A stretch of DNA of 49,199 bases, taken from assembly GCA_024222895.1 (NCBI GenBank), contig JAAEOR010001103.1:1-49199 (forward strand), in the 5' to 3' direction. The first letter of the stretch is position 1; every line of letters begins with the position of its first letter. Made by a program: the position numbers and the translations under genes. This DNA comes from Hyphomicrobiales bacterium (GTDB taxonomy: Bacteria; Pseudomonadota; Alphaproteobacteria; Rhizobiales; Kaistiaceae). Below, one piece after another: positions 41,752 through 49,199 of this stretch. The notes under the pieces were generated by a model, which was not told the origin of the DNA, searched no databases, and worked only from the letters and a program-made list of their open reading frames with translations.

Positions 41752-43719
41752 GTGATCGCAGACAATCCGGAATTGCCGCAGCCAGACGCGGCTTGGACGC
41801 TCGACCGTCTCATGGCGCGGTTGAAAGACCGGTTTGCCAGCCGGCTGGGACCGGATTTGTGGCTTGTCGCGGAAACCCGGCTGCAGCGGCACTTTCCCCG
41901 TTTGTTCAGTGGGCTGCGTCAGCTCTACGGCGACCAGTATGATTTCTTTTGGCACCTTGAAGAGATCGTGGCGACAGCTCTGTCCGGCCTGGCCGAACGG
42001 TCCGACGGATTGCGTGCGCGTGATATCGAAGCCGAAACCGAGGCTGCGGCCGGCCGACCCTGGTTCATCAGCAATGACCAGGTCGGGGCGGCCGCCTATG
42101 TCGACCGCTGGGCCGGGACGCTCGCCGATATCGAGATACGCATCCCCTATCTCAAGAAGCTGGGCGTCACCTATCTGCATCTGATGCCCCTGCTGAAGGC
42201 ACGTCAGGGCGAGAACGATGGCGGCTACGCGGTATCCAGCTATCGCGAGGTCGAGCCGAAGCTCGGAACGATGGAGGACTTGACCAGCCTGGCCGACACG
42301 CTGCGCGGCGAAGGCATTCGATTGTGCCTCGATTTTGTCGTCAACCATACCGCCGACGATCATGACTGGGCGCAGAAGGCGAGACAGGGCGACCCCTGGT
42401 ATCAGGGTTACTACCGGATGTATGACGACCGGACGATACCCGACGCCTATCAGCCGACATTGCGCGCGATCTTCCCTGATCGCGGCGGCGAAAACTTCCG
42501 CTGGAATCCGACGTTCGGAAAGTTCGTCTGGTCGACTTTCTATCCTTATCAGTGGGATCTGAACTTCGCCAATCCGGCCCTGTTCCGACAGATGCTGGAA
42601 GAAATGTTGTTTCTGGCCAATCGGGGGGTTGAGGTGCTGCGCCTCGACGCGGTGCCGTTTCTGTGGAAGGAGATCGGTACCAATTGCGAAAACCTGCCCC
42701 AGACCCACACCCTCATTCAGGCCTTCAATGCGTTGGCCTGCATTGCGGCGCCGTCCCTGGTGTTCAAGTCCGAGGCGATCGTCCATCCGGACGAGGTGGC
42801 GCGCTATGTCGGCACGCACGAGTCCCAACTCAGCTACTTTCCGATGCTGATGGTGCTGTTGTGGGAGACGCTGGCAACCCGGGACACGAGGTTGCTGCGC
42901 CATGGCCTGGCCAAGCGGTTCCGGCTCCCGCCGGGCACCGCGTGGGTCACTTATCTGCGCTGTCACGACGATATTGGCTGGGGCTTCGCTGACGAGGACG
43001 CCGCCGAGGTTGGTATCAACGGTACCGACCACCGCCGCTTCCTGAACGATTTTTTCACCGGGTGCTTTCCCGGCAGCTTTGCCGAGGGGCTGGCTTTCCA
43101 GGAAGATCCGCGCACCGGCGACGCCCGCGTCTCCGGCACGGCGGCCAGCTTGTGCGGTCTGGGTAGGGGCGGAGAGGAAGCCGATCTCGCAATCGCACGC
43201 CTGATCATGCTGCACGGGCTGATTTTGACGATTGGCGGCCTGCCGCTGATCTATCTGGGCGACGAGGTCGCGATGACCAACGACACCGGCTATCTGGCTG
43301 ACCCGGACAAAAAGGCCGACAATCGCTGGGCCCATCGTCCGCCAACCGATTGGCAGTCGCAGAGCGACCTGCTTGCCGATCCGGACAGCCCGGCTCATCG
43401 CGTTTATGCGGGACTGCTGCGCCTGATCGCCTTGCGCAAGGCCGAGCCGGTCCTGGCCGGTCAGGAGATGGAAATCGTGGGCCTGCAAAACACCCACATA
43501 CTGGCTTTCCTGCGCGGACACGCCGATGGTGAGCGACTGCTGATCGTCGCCAACATGACGGAACGCGATCAGGCTTTGGCCGACGGCTTCTTGTCCGACC
43601 TGATCGGCGTCGGTCCATGGACCGACATTGCCAGCGAGGAAACCCTGTACCGCGAGGCCGAGGGGCTCGTGGTGAAGCCCTATCGGTTGATCGCGCTCCG
43701 GATCGCGCCCGGCCCATAA
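41752..43719 (+). CDS. Amylosucrase (GH13 subfamily 4)
   Basis: A 655-residue glycoside hydrolase family 13 enzyme very close in layout to Neisseria amylosucrase. The nucleophile is Asp299 (VLRLDAVPFLWKEIGT), the acid/base Glu341 (VFKSEAIVHPDEVARYVG) and the third acid Asp406 (RCHDDIGWGFADEDAAEVGI), each offset by 13 from the Neisseria enzyme. NGTDHRRFLNDFF and TGDARVSGTAASL are also typical. It makes alpha-1,4-glucan from sucrose, releasing fructose. The start is uncertain: GTG at 41752 is used, TTG at 41668 extends the frame. No sucrose-uptake gene is adjacent. Confidence 0.9.
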   Translation: MIADNPELPQPDAAWTLDRLMARLKDRFASRLGPDLWLVAETRLQRHFPRLFSGLRQLYGDQYDFFWHLEEIVATALSGLAERSDGLRARDIEAETEAAAGRPWFISNDQVGAAAYVDRWAGTLADIEIRIPYLKKLGVTYLHLMPLLKARQGENDGGYAVSSYREVEPKLGTMEDLTSLADTLRGEGIRLCLDFVVNHTADDHDWAQKARQGDPWYQGYYRMYDDRTIPDAYQPTLRAIFPDRGGENFRWNPTFGKFVWSTFYPYQWDLNFANPALFRQMLEEMLFLANRGVEVLRLDAVPFLWKEIGTNCENLPQTHTLIQAFNALACIAAPSLVFKSEAIVHPDEVARYVGTHESQLSYFPMLMVLLWETLATRDTRLLRHGLAKRFRLPPGTAWVTYLRCHDDIGWGFADEDAAEVGINGTDHRRFLNDFFTGCFPGSFAEGLAFQEDPRTGDARVSGTAASLCGLGRGGEEADLAIARLIMLHGLILTIGGLPLIYLGDEVAMTNDTGYLADPDKKADNRWAHRPPTDWQSQSDLLADPDSPAHRVYAGLLRLIALRKAEPVLAGQEMEIVGLQNTHILAFLRGHADGERLLIVANMTERDQALADGFLSDLIGVGPWTDIASEETLYREAEGLVVKPYRLIALRIAPGP

Positions 43720-43756
43720 CAGCGCCATACTGGCATCACACAGGTGTTGTTGCCGA

Positions 43757-44203
43757 TCACTCGGGAGCGATGGGGGTCTCCTGATAGAGCCCCTGAAGCC
43801 ACTCGCCGTCTCGCTTCAGCCAGATTTCGGAGACGAACACTTTCGGCGGCAGGGGCTTGCCCGCGTAGGTACCTTTGTAGGTGTTCTCATAGGTGATGAG
43901 AGCGACCGTCGGCGCAAGCAGGGTGACTGTTGAGGGCGAGAACGCCGCCTCCTCGACGGCAAATCCGTCCAGCCCGTCCAGCTGATCGCTCGCCTGCAGG
44001 GCGCGGCCATAGTAGGTCGTTATGCTCAAATGGTCGGCGGTCATCATGCTGACGATCGTCGCCCGATCGTGAGTTTCGAAAGCAGCGTTCAACGTGTCCT
44101 TTGCCGCATCGAGTTCTGCCTGAAGGGCAGCGTCGCCGGCATGTCCCCAAGCTCCCGACAGGCTGACGGCAATGGCGGCGATGAGAATCCTCGGAAAACG
44201 CAT
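43757..44203 (-). CDS. Secreted NTF2-like (SnoaL/DUF4440) protein
   Basis: A 148-residue exported protein. A signal peptide (MRFPRILIAAIAVSLSGAWG to HAGDAA) is followed by an NTF2-like cone: LQAELDAAKDTLNAAFETHD, RATIVSMMTADHLSITTYYG, then VALITYENTYKGTYAGKPLP and WLKRDGEWLQGLYQET. The fold holds small ligands or acts as a dimer scaffold; nothing indicates a specific reaction. The ATG at 44203 has GAGGAG about ten bases upstream. It is convergent with the amylosucrase gene. Confidence 0.78.
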   Translation of the reverse strand: MRFPRILIAAIAVSLSGAWGHAGDAALQAELDAAKDTLNAAFETHDRATIVSMMTADHLSITTYYGRALQASDQLDGLDGFAVEEAAFSPSTVTLLAPTVALITYENTYKGTYAGKPLPPKVFVSEIWLKRDGEWLQGLYQETPIAPE

Positions 44204-44281
44204 CGGAACACTGCTCCTCTCGGTTACCAACGGGCTTTGTTTTGGCGCGTGGGCATCGGCTTACGCCATGAGAGAAGCGGG

Positions 44282-44923
44282 CTAGCGGCGCATTGCCCTG
44301 CCCACTTCCCTTGCAAGCGCGGTCACTTCCTCCGTCGCGACACCGCGGGGCTCGGTTTCCATGACGGTTCGCCCGGTCCCCATGCTCGCGGGAAAGGCGA
44401 CCCGGTTGCCGATCTGGGTGTCAGCGACCTGATACCCAAGGCCGCGGGCCGCCGCAGCCATTTCGCCGCTGAGCAGCGCCCGCCGAACGACCCGGTTCAG
44501 CACCAGAAGCGCCGGATTGCCTTCCTTGGCAATCATTTGCAGCGTTGGATCGGTTGCCCAGAGATCGACCGGCGTGGGCTGGAGGGGCACCACCACCAGA
44601 TTGGCGATCTCGATGGCCGGTCGCATCTCGGTATCGGTTTTCGGTGGCGTGTCGATGACGACGGCATCATGGTCACGGACAAGGTGCCGCGCCTCGCGGC
44701 GGACGCCCCAGCCGCTGGCCGTGCGGAAGGCGAGATCGATGGCATCGTCTCCGAGCCGATCCTCGCGGCGCTCGAACCATTGTCCAAGGCTCCCTTGCGG
44801 ATCGACATCGATGACAGCCACCGACTGACCGCCACGGGCCAGGGCGACAGCCAAATGGGCAGCAACCGTGGTTTTGCCTGAGCCGCCTTTTTGTTGGGCA
44901 AGGGTGATAATCGTGCCCGACAT
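44282..44923 (-). CDS. ParA-family ATPase (orphan)
   Basis: A 213-residue Walker-type ATPase. The deviant P-loop TLAQQKGGSGKTTVAAHLA is near the start, AVIDVDPQGSLGQWFERR and AVVIDTPPK supply the A' and B motifs, and LVVVPLQPTPVDLWA follows. This is the small ParA/MinD type that positions plasmids or protein clusters, as in ParC/PpfA-like chemoreceptor positioning. No ParB gene is adjacent, so it is unlikely to be a chromosome partition pair. GGACC precedes the ATG at 44923. A 12-bp palindrome lies 68 nt upstream. Confidence 0.88.
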   Translation of the reverse strand: MSGTIITLAQQKGGSGKTTVAAHLAVALARGGQSVAVIDVDPQGSLGQWFERREDRLGDDAIDLAFRTASGWGVRREARHLVRDHDAVVIDTPPKTDTEMRPAIEIANLVVVPLQPTPVDLWATDPTLQMIAKEGNPALLVLNRVVRRALLSGEMAAAARGLGYQVADTQIGNRVAFPASMGTGRTVMETEPRGVATEEVTALAREVGRAMRR

Positions 44924-45277
44924 GGCAGGGTCCTTCTCAGCCGGGGCGGTTGGTCGGTAGTCGCACCGTTGCGACTGACCATACGCTTAGTGTCCGCGGA
45001 CAAATAAATGAATCTCCGATCACCCGAAAAAAACACCTATTCAGTCAAGCTCGGTGCCGTTTGCGCAGCAGTTATTTCGCCACGGACCCTTAGTGTCCGT
45101 GTGTGACGTTTCTGTCGCAGTCTTCGGTCGCCGAAGGAATCACAGCAACGAGTGTGACCGAAATCTCCTGGAATCGCTTCCCACAATGGAGATTCTACCG
45201 GGAAGGCTCCGGTCTGCAAATCCACCCGGCGCTTCAAGGCGGTCGACAACCGGGTTTTGTCGCGGTAGGTCGGCAGG
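44924..45277. other. Divergent upstream region of parA-like and lemA genes
   Basis: About 350 nt with no supported gene. It contains the palindrome TGTCCGCGGACA (44991-45002) and two copies of CTTAGTGTCCG, 103 nt apart, listed separately. The stretch 44996-45045 is locally AT-rich and could hold promoters for either direction. Confidence 0.5.
44986..45099. promoter_or_regulatory. Palindrome and repeated CTTAGTGTCCG motif, candidate operators
   Basis: TGTCCGCGGACA (44991-45002) is a perfect 12-bp palindrome preceded by CTTAG. The 11-mer CTTAGTGTCCG recurs at 45089-45099, where its GTCCG pairs with an upstream CGGAC at 45083-45087. Two related symmetric sites in one divergent region suggest a dimeric regulator controlling parA, lemA or both. 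Confidence 0.45.
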
Positions 45278-45847
45278 ATGATATCCTGGATCGCCCTTGC
45301 CGTTGCGGCGCTCATCGTTGTCGCCCTGATCGTGCTCTACAATCGCCTGGTCCGCAGCCGGCAAATGGTCGACGAGGGGTGGAGCGGTATTGACGTCCAG
45401 CTCAAGCGGCGGGCCGACCTGCTTCCCAACCTTGTCTCTGCCGTCAAGGGCTATGCCGCCCACGAGAAACAGGTGCTTGAGCGCGTTGCGGCGCTTCGAA
45501 CCCAGGCGGCGGAATTGCCGGAGGATGACGTTTCCGGGCGCGGTCGCATCGAAAGCCGCCTGTCGGTCGCGATCGGGCGGTTGATGGCCCTGGCCGAGGC
45601 GTATCCTGATCTGAAAGCAAGCGACATTTTTCTCGAACTTCAGCAGGCGTTGAGCGCGGTCGAGGACGATATCCAGATGGCGCGGCGCTACTACAACGGC
45701 GCCGCCCGCAATCTCAACGTTCTGGTCGAATCATTCCCGAGCAACCTGGTCGCCGGCCTGTTTGGCTTCCGGCAGCGTGACTTCTTCGAGGTCGGCGCCA
45801 GCGACCGGGACGTACCCGCTGTTGATTTTGACGGAGGTGCCTCGTGA
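45278..45847 (+). CDS. LemA-family membrane protein
   Basis: A 189-residue protein with one N-terminal membrane helix (WIALAVAALIVVALIVLYNR) and a long four-helix-type domain: VDEGWSGIDVQLKRRADLLP, NLVSAVKGYAAHEKQVLERV, then DIQMARRYYNGAARNLNVLV and the NLVAGLFGFRQRDFFE tail, all LemA hallmarks. The protein is mostly periplasmic or facing out; its role is not established but it regularly travels with DUF2207/TPM proteins. Its stop overlaps the next start (GTGA), coupling the two. Confidence 0.94.
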   Translation: MISWIALAVAALIVVALIVLYNRLVRSRQMVDEGWSGIDVQLKRRADLLPNLVSAVKGYAAHEKQVLERVAALRTQAAELPEDDVSGRGRIESRLSVAIGRLMALAEAYPDLKASDIFLELQQALSAVEDDIQMARRYYNGAARNLNVLVESFPSNLVAGLFGFRQRDFFEVGASDRDVPAVDFDGGAS

Positions 45848-47802
45848 AGGTCCTTGCCGCTGCTGTGGTGATGATCGCGGTCGCCGCAGGTTTGGCGGTC
45901 GCCGAAGAGAGAATCGTCAGCTTCGAGTCGGACGTCGTGGTCATGGCCGACGGCGTTCTCGACGTAACCGAAACGATTACTGTTGTTGCCGAGGAAGATC
46001 GGATCAAGCGAGGCATCTTCCGCGACTTTCCGCTGACTTTTGTCGACGATGACGGCATCACCCGGCGTGTCAGTTTCTCGATCCAGGACATCACCCGCGA
46101 CGGTGCAGCGGAGCCGTATCACACCGCCAGCAACGCCAACGGCATTCGCATCTATATCGGCGAGGAAGACGTCCTCATCCCGGCCGGGACCTACGCCTAC
46201 AGCATCCGTTACGAGACCGGTCGGCAAATTCGCTTTCGCGACACCGAGACGGAGTTGTTCTGGAACGTCACGGGCAATGACTGGGCGTTTCCGATTGATG
46301 CTGTGACCGCACGGTTTGCGTTACCCGACGATCAGCCGCCGGTGCGATGGACCGCGTTTACCGGGCGCTTCGGCGATCCCGGCGACGCTTTCACCGGATC
46401 GGTCGCCGGGGATGGCCAACTGACGGTTACAACAACGGCACCGCTGGCGCCGAGAGAGGGGCTGTCGGTTGCCATCGAGATACCGCCGGGCCTGATCGCC
46501 TCGCCAAGCGGAGCGCAAGCGTTCGGGTACTGGTTCCTCGACAACCGTCGCTTTGTCCTGGGTGGCGTCGGTTTGATCGGCGTCCTGATTTTCTATGTTT
46601 TCATCTGGCGCGCTGTCGGTCGTGATCCACCCAAAGGCACAATTATCCCCTTGTTCCATCCACCAGACGGGATTTCGCCGGCGCTGGCCGGCTATGTCCG
46701 CGACTTTGGCTGGCGCGGCGGCTGGCGCGAGTTCACTGCCGCGGCTTTGTCCCTGGCCGTGAAGGGGCTGATGGTTTTCGATGATTCAGGCGAGGACATC
46801 GTCCTGTCCCGGACCGAAGCCGACTTGCCCGCCAAGGGTCTGCCTCCGGGCGAGAGCGCAATCTACCGCTGGGTCAAGGGACGCGGCGGCAAGGTAACCA
46901 TCAACAAATCCAGCGGCAAAAGCCTGTCGTCGGCCTTCAAGGGGTTCAAGAGCGCGGTCGAAAACGAGAACCGTGGTCGCTTTTTCAAACGCAATACCGG
47001 CTACCTGATTCTTGGCTTGGCGCTGACAGCATTGGTGATCTTCCTGGTCCTGGTATTTGGCGACTTGCCGGAAGCCGAGATCGGCCTTCTGATCGCGTCC
47101 GTGGTCATCGGTGTCTTCCTCGGTGTGTTCGTGATCCCGCTTGTTCGGGCCCTGCTGGGATCACGATCGGTCGGGACCACGGTTGCGGTCGGTTTCAACC
47201 TCATTGTCCTGGTGGTGATTGGCGCCGGGTTTGTTTCCACGATCGGTGGGGTGGGCGCAGTCCTGCCGGACGGGTACGGGACCAGCCTCTTGCGGGCGAT
47301 CGCCGCCAATGGATTCCCGCTGATGTTGGTCGTCGGTTTCGCGGCAATGAATGGCGTCTTCTACTACCTGCTACGGGCGCCGACTGCGGCCGGGCGCGTG
47401 GTCATGGATCACATCGAGGGGCTTGAGCTCTATATCCGAACCGCCGAATCGAACCGAATGAATCTTGTCGGGGCACCCGATCTCGACGCGACCCAGTTCG
47501 AGCGTCTGTTGCCCTATGCCGTCGCTCTCGACGCGGAAAAGCCCTGGTCGGAGGCTTTTGAAGCAGCCTTCAGCCGAGCCCAGTCCACTGATTCGGGACG
47601 GAGCGGCTATCGGCCTGCCTGGCGTGGCGGCCATGGGTGGGGCGGCCGGTCGATCGCCAGTTCGATCGCCTCGACCGTTTCCTCGGCCCAGTCGTCGTTT
47701 GTGAGCTCGATCCCGGCGCCGAAATCCTCGTCTTCAGGTTTTTCCGGCGGCGGCGGCTCTTCCGGCGGCGGCGGTGGCGGCGGTGGTGGCGGCGGCTGGT
47801 AG
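45844..47802 (+). CDS. DUF2207-family membrane protein with glycine-rich tail
   Basis: A 652-residue protein: signal peptide MKVLAAAVVMIAVAAGLAVA, a large DUF2207 extracytoplasmic domain at about 22-230 (beginning ERIVSFESDVVVMADGVLDV, with KRGIFRDFPLTF), a membrane helix near 240, a cytoplasmic stretch, then further membrane segments at about 385-520, a C-terminal domain and a low-complexity end of serine and glycine finishing in W. The last feature is typical of the family. The function is unknown; it is coupled to lemA through a GTGA overlap and probably forms a membrane complex with it. Confidence 0.92.
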   Translation: MKVLAAAVVMIAVAAGLAVAEERIVSFESDVVVMADGVLDVTETITVVAEEDRIKRGIFRDFPLTFVDDDGITRRVSFSIQDITRDGAAEPYHTASNANGIRIYIGEEDVLIPAGTYAYSIRYETGRQIRFRDTETELFWNVTGNDWAFPIDAVTARFALPDDQPPVRWTAFTGRFGDPGDAFTGSVAGDGQLTVTTTAPLAPREGLSVAIEIPPGLIASPSGAQAFGYWFLDNRRFVLGGVGLIGVLIFYVFIWRAVGRDPPKGTIIPLFHPPDGISPALAGYVRDFGWRGGWREFTAAALSLAVKGLMVFDDSGEDIVLSRTEADLPAKGLPPGESAIYRWVKGRGGKVTINKSSGKSLSSAFKGFKSAVENENRGRFFKRNTGYLILGLALTALVIFLVLVFGDLPEAEIGLLIASVVIGVFLGVFVIPLVRALLGSRSVGTTVAVGFNLIVLVVIGAGFVSTIGGVGAVLPDGYGTSLLRAIAANGFPLMLVVGFAAMNGVFYYLLRAPTAAGRVVMDHIEGLELYIRTAESNRMNLVGAPDLDATQFERLLPYAVALDAEKPWSEAFEAAFSRAQSTDSGRSGYRPAWRGGHGWGGRSIASSIASTVSSAQSSFVSSIPAPKSSSSGFSGGGGSSGGGGGGGGGGGW

Positions 47803-47817
47803 CTCGGTCCAGTCGTT

Positions 47818-49199
47818 TCAGGCGGGCGCGGTCTGGGAGGGCGTTCGTTCAATCGTCAACCAGCCGATGACCACCACGACCAGATTGACACCGGCGGTAC
47901 TCCAGAAGACCGCGGCGAAGTCATCGGTCGCACCGAAGAGCGCGCTCGACACCGCCATGCCAAGCGTGCCGCCGAGCAGCTGAGCGGTCATGACAATGCC
48001 CCCCGCCTGCCCCTGCTTGTCGGGGGGCACCGCGTTCATCACCGCACGCTGTGGCGGGACGAACAGGAACGCGGTCGCCAGTCCCAACAGTAGCAAGCCG
48101 GGGAACATCCAGATGTAGCTGGCGCCTCGATCGGTGGCGATTGCGATCAGGATGAAGCCGACGCCCATGCCAGCCAGGGCAAGCAGGGTTGGCCACCGGG
48201 CGCCAAACCGGTCGGCGGCCATGCCGGCGAGCGGCGCCGTGACGACCTGCGGAGCGACAGTCGGTAGCAGGGCCAGACCGGTGATCAGCGGGTTCAGTCC
48301 GAGTACGTCCTGCAGATAGAGGGCCGTGAAGATGAACACCGCCATCTTGCTGTACTGGGCCGAAAAGATCGCCAGATTGCATCCGGTAAAGGTTGGATGG
48401 GCAAGAAGCTGGACGTCGATGAGCGGCGCCCGCTTGTTGAGCTCGAACAGGGTGAAAGCCAACAGGACGACTGCGCCTGCGGCGAGCAATGCGAGAATCG
48501 CCGGGTCGGTCCAGCCCCAGGCCGACGCCTGCATGATTGCGAAGACGATGGCTGACAGGCCGCTGACGAGCAGGACAAGCCCGACCGTGTCGACCCGGCC
48601 GCCGGATACCGAGCCGGGTGGGTCCCGCCACCGTGCCAGAACGATGGCCGCGATCGCCAGAACAATCGGCGGGTTGATCCAGAAGATCCATCGCCAGGAC
48701 GCGATATCGGTCAGAAGCCCTCCGACGAAGGGGCCGAGCGCGAGAAAGGTTGTTCCCACGGCTCCGTAGACCCCCAGCGCCATGCCGCGCTGGGCGACCG
48801 GAAAGGCAAGTGTCACCATGGCCAGAGACGAGGGAAAGATGATGGCTCCGCCAACGCCCTGGATGCCGCGGGCAAGTATGATCCACCAGTCCGAGTTGGC
48901 AAATCCGCAGGCGAGCGAAGCCAGCCCGAAGATCAGGAGACCCGTGATCATCAGGGCCTTGTGACCGATGATGTCTCCAAACTTGCCCGCCGCGGCTGCC
49001 AGCCCGGCGAGGGTCAGCAGATAGATGTTGACGACCCAGTGGGACATCAATTCCGACATCGCCAGGTCAGTCTGGATCGTCGGCAAGGCAACGCCGACGA
49101 CGGTCTCGTCCAGCAGGATGACGCCGAGGATTGCACCCATCGCGCCGAGGATCCACCATCGGTGAGCGGGGGCGCTGGCGCGGACGGCGGATTCCGGCG
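47818..49199 (-). CDS. MFS drug exporter, DHA2 (EmrB/QacA) family, N-terminus beyond window
   Basis: A proton-driven exporter with many hydrophobic segments (14 expected for the family). The first visible segment reads HRWWILGAMGAILGVILLDE followed by TVVGVALPTIQ, typical of EmrB-type transporters; GKFGDIIGHKALMITG is the MFS loop motif and later LGVYGAVGTTFLALGPFVGG is motif C. The frame is open to the right edge with no start, so the gene begins outside; the ATG at 49140 is inside the first membrane helix. It is convergent with the DUF2207 gene, 15 nt apart. The substrate is unknown. Confidence 0.92.
   Translation of the reverse strand, partial: PESAVRASAPAHRWWILGAMGAILGVILLDETVVGVALPTIQTDLAMSELMSHWVVNIYLLTLAGLAAAAGKFGDIIGHKALMITGLLIFGLASLACGFANSDWWIILARGIQGVGGAIIFPSSLAMVTLAFPVAQRGMALGVYGAVGTTFLALGPFVGGLLTDIASWRWIFWINPPIVLAIAAIVLARWRDPPGSVSGGRVDTVGLVLLVSGLSAIVFAIMQASAWGWTDPAILALLAAGAVVLLAFTLFELNKRAPLIDVQLLAHPTFTGCNLAIFSAQYSKMAVFIFTALYLQDVLGLNPLITGLALLPTVAPQVVTAPLAGMAADRFGARWPTLLALAGMGVGFILIAIATDRGASYIWMFPGLLLLGLATAFLFVPPQRAVMNAVPPDKQGQAGGIVMTAQLLGGTLGMAVSSALFGATDDFAAVFWSTAGVNLVVVVIGWLTIERTPSQTAPA

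Noticed and set aside
41506-43728. Uninterrupted 740-codon frame on the minus strand opposite the amylosucrase gene
   Set aside because: The plus strand encodes a clear amylosucrase with all catalytic residues; long antisense frames are common in high-GC genes, and the antisense text has no recognisable domain.
47749-47800. Run of GGC codons as a possible simple-sequence artefact
   Set aside because: Glycine-rich tails ending in W are usual in DUF2207/TPM proteins, so the repeat is expected.
1-49199. tRNA genes, rRNA genes, CRISPR arrays, prophage or full insertion sequences
   Set aside because: Intergenic regions were read for T-arm motifs, regularly spaced repeats, and integrase or transposase frames; none was recognised apart from the 100-bp MITE.

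Overview
The window is GC-rich and reads as alphaproteobacterial chromosome, most likely Hyphomicrobiales (Rhizobiales) or a near relative. The main evidence is the left block, which is ordered (right to left, minus strand) chvI-chvG-hprK-manX-type EIIA-HPr-...-ahcY. It encodes an acid/envelope-stress two-component system, the short alphaproteobacterial HPr kinase and a regulatory PTS without sugar permeases. Genes are dense, many start at GTG or TTG, and 1-8 nt stop/start overlaps are common. No rRNA, tRNA or CRISPR array was recognised.

Layout. 1-5.7 kb: ahcY (cut by the left edge), a Bcr/CflA exporter, HPr, EIIA, HprK, ChvG, ChvI. 6.1-10.9 kb: a host-attachment-type protein, an RNA methyltransferase/methyltransferase/lspA operon, coxG, a relic of a CO-dehydrogenase operon, bfd and bfr. 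11.1-13.8 kb: a PHB-depolymerase-type esterase and a ketopantoate-reductase-like gene broken by a 100-bp element with terminal inverted repeats. 14.1-23.4 kb: glk and mgsA downstream of a BMP-type nucleoside ABC transporter on the minus strand, divergent from cdd-punA-deoA on the plus strand. 23.5-28.0 kb: an accessory block (SDR, MetE-like protein, epimerase, HicB-like protein, L,D-transpeptidase) with two directly repeated structured intergenic elements. 28.1-31.2 kb: nucleoside genes resume (add, deoB, divergent upp). 31.2-36.6 kb: MipA, a sugar-dehydrogenase-type SDR, phosphomannomutase, galM, an FkbM methyltransferase. 36.7-38.8 kb: a PhnD-type binding protein, Flp pilin, CpaA-type prepilin peptidase. 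38.9-43.7 kb: leucyl aminopeptidase, MarR, NlpC/P60, amylosucrase. 43.7-49.2 kb: an NTF2-like secreted protein, an orphan ParA, LemA with a DUF2207 protein, and a DHA2 exporter running off the right edge.

How the genes fit together. The transporter imports nucleosides. Cdd and Add deaminate them, PunA and DeoA phosphorolyse them, DeoB moves the pentose phosphate toward glycolysis, and Upp salvages uracil. Glk, MgsA, GalM, phosphomannomutase and amylosucrase give a hexose-handling theme, with the HPr/HprK/EIIA chain as a possible carbon-status sensor.

The least ordinary features are: the 100-bp MITE-like insertion with a TTA duplication that breaks the panE-like gene (12.9 kb); the in-frame coxS/coxM scar beside an intact coxG (9.7-10.0 kb); the pair of about 155-bp structured repeats bracketing a two-gene cassette inside an otherwise continuous nucleoside-salvage locus; an exporter gene lodged between HPr and ahcY whose 3' end overlaps the apparent ahcY operator; and a perfect palindrome beside an orphan ParA gene.
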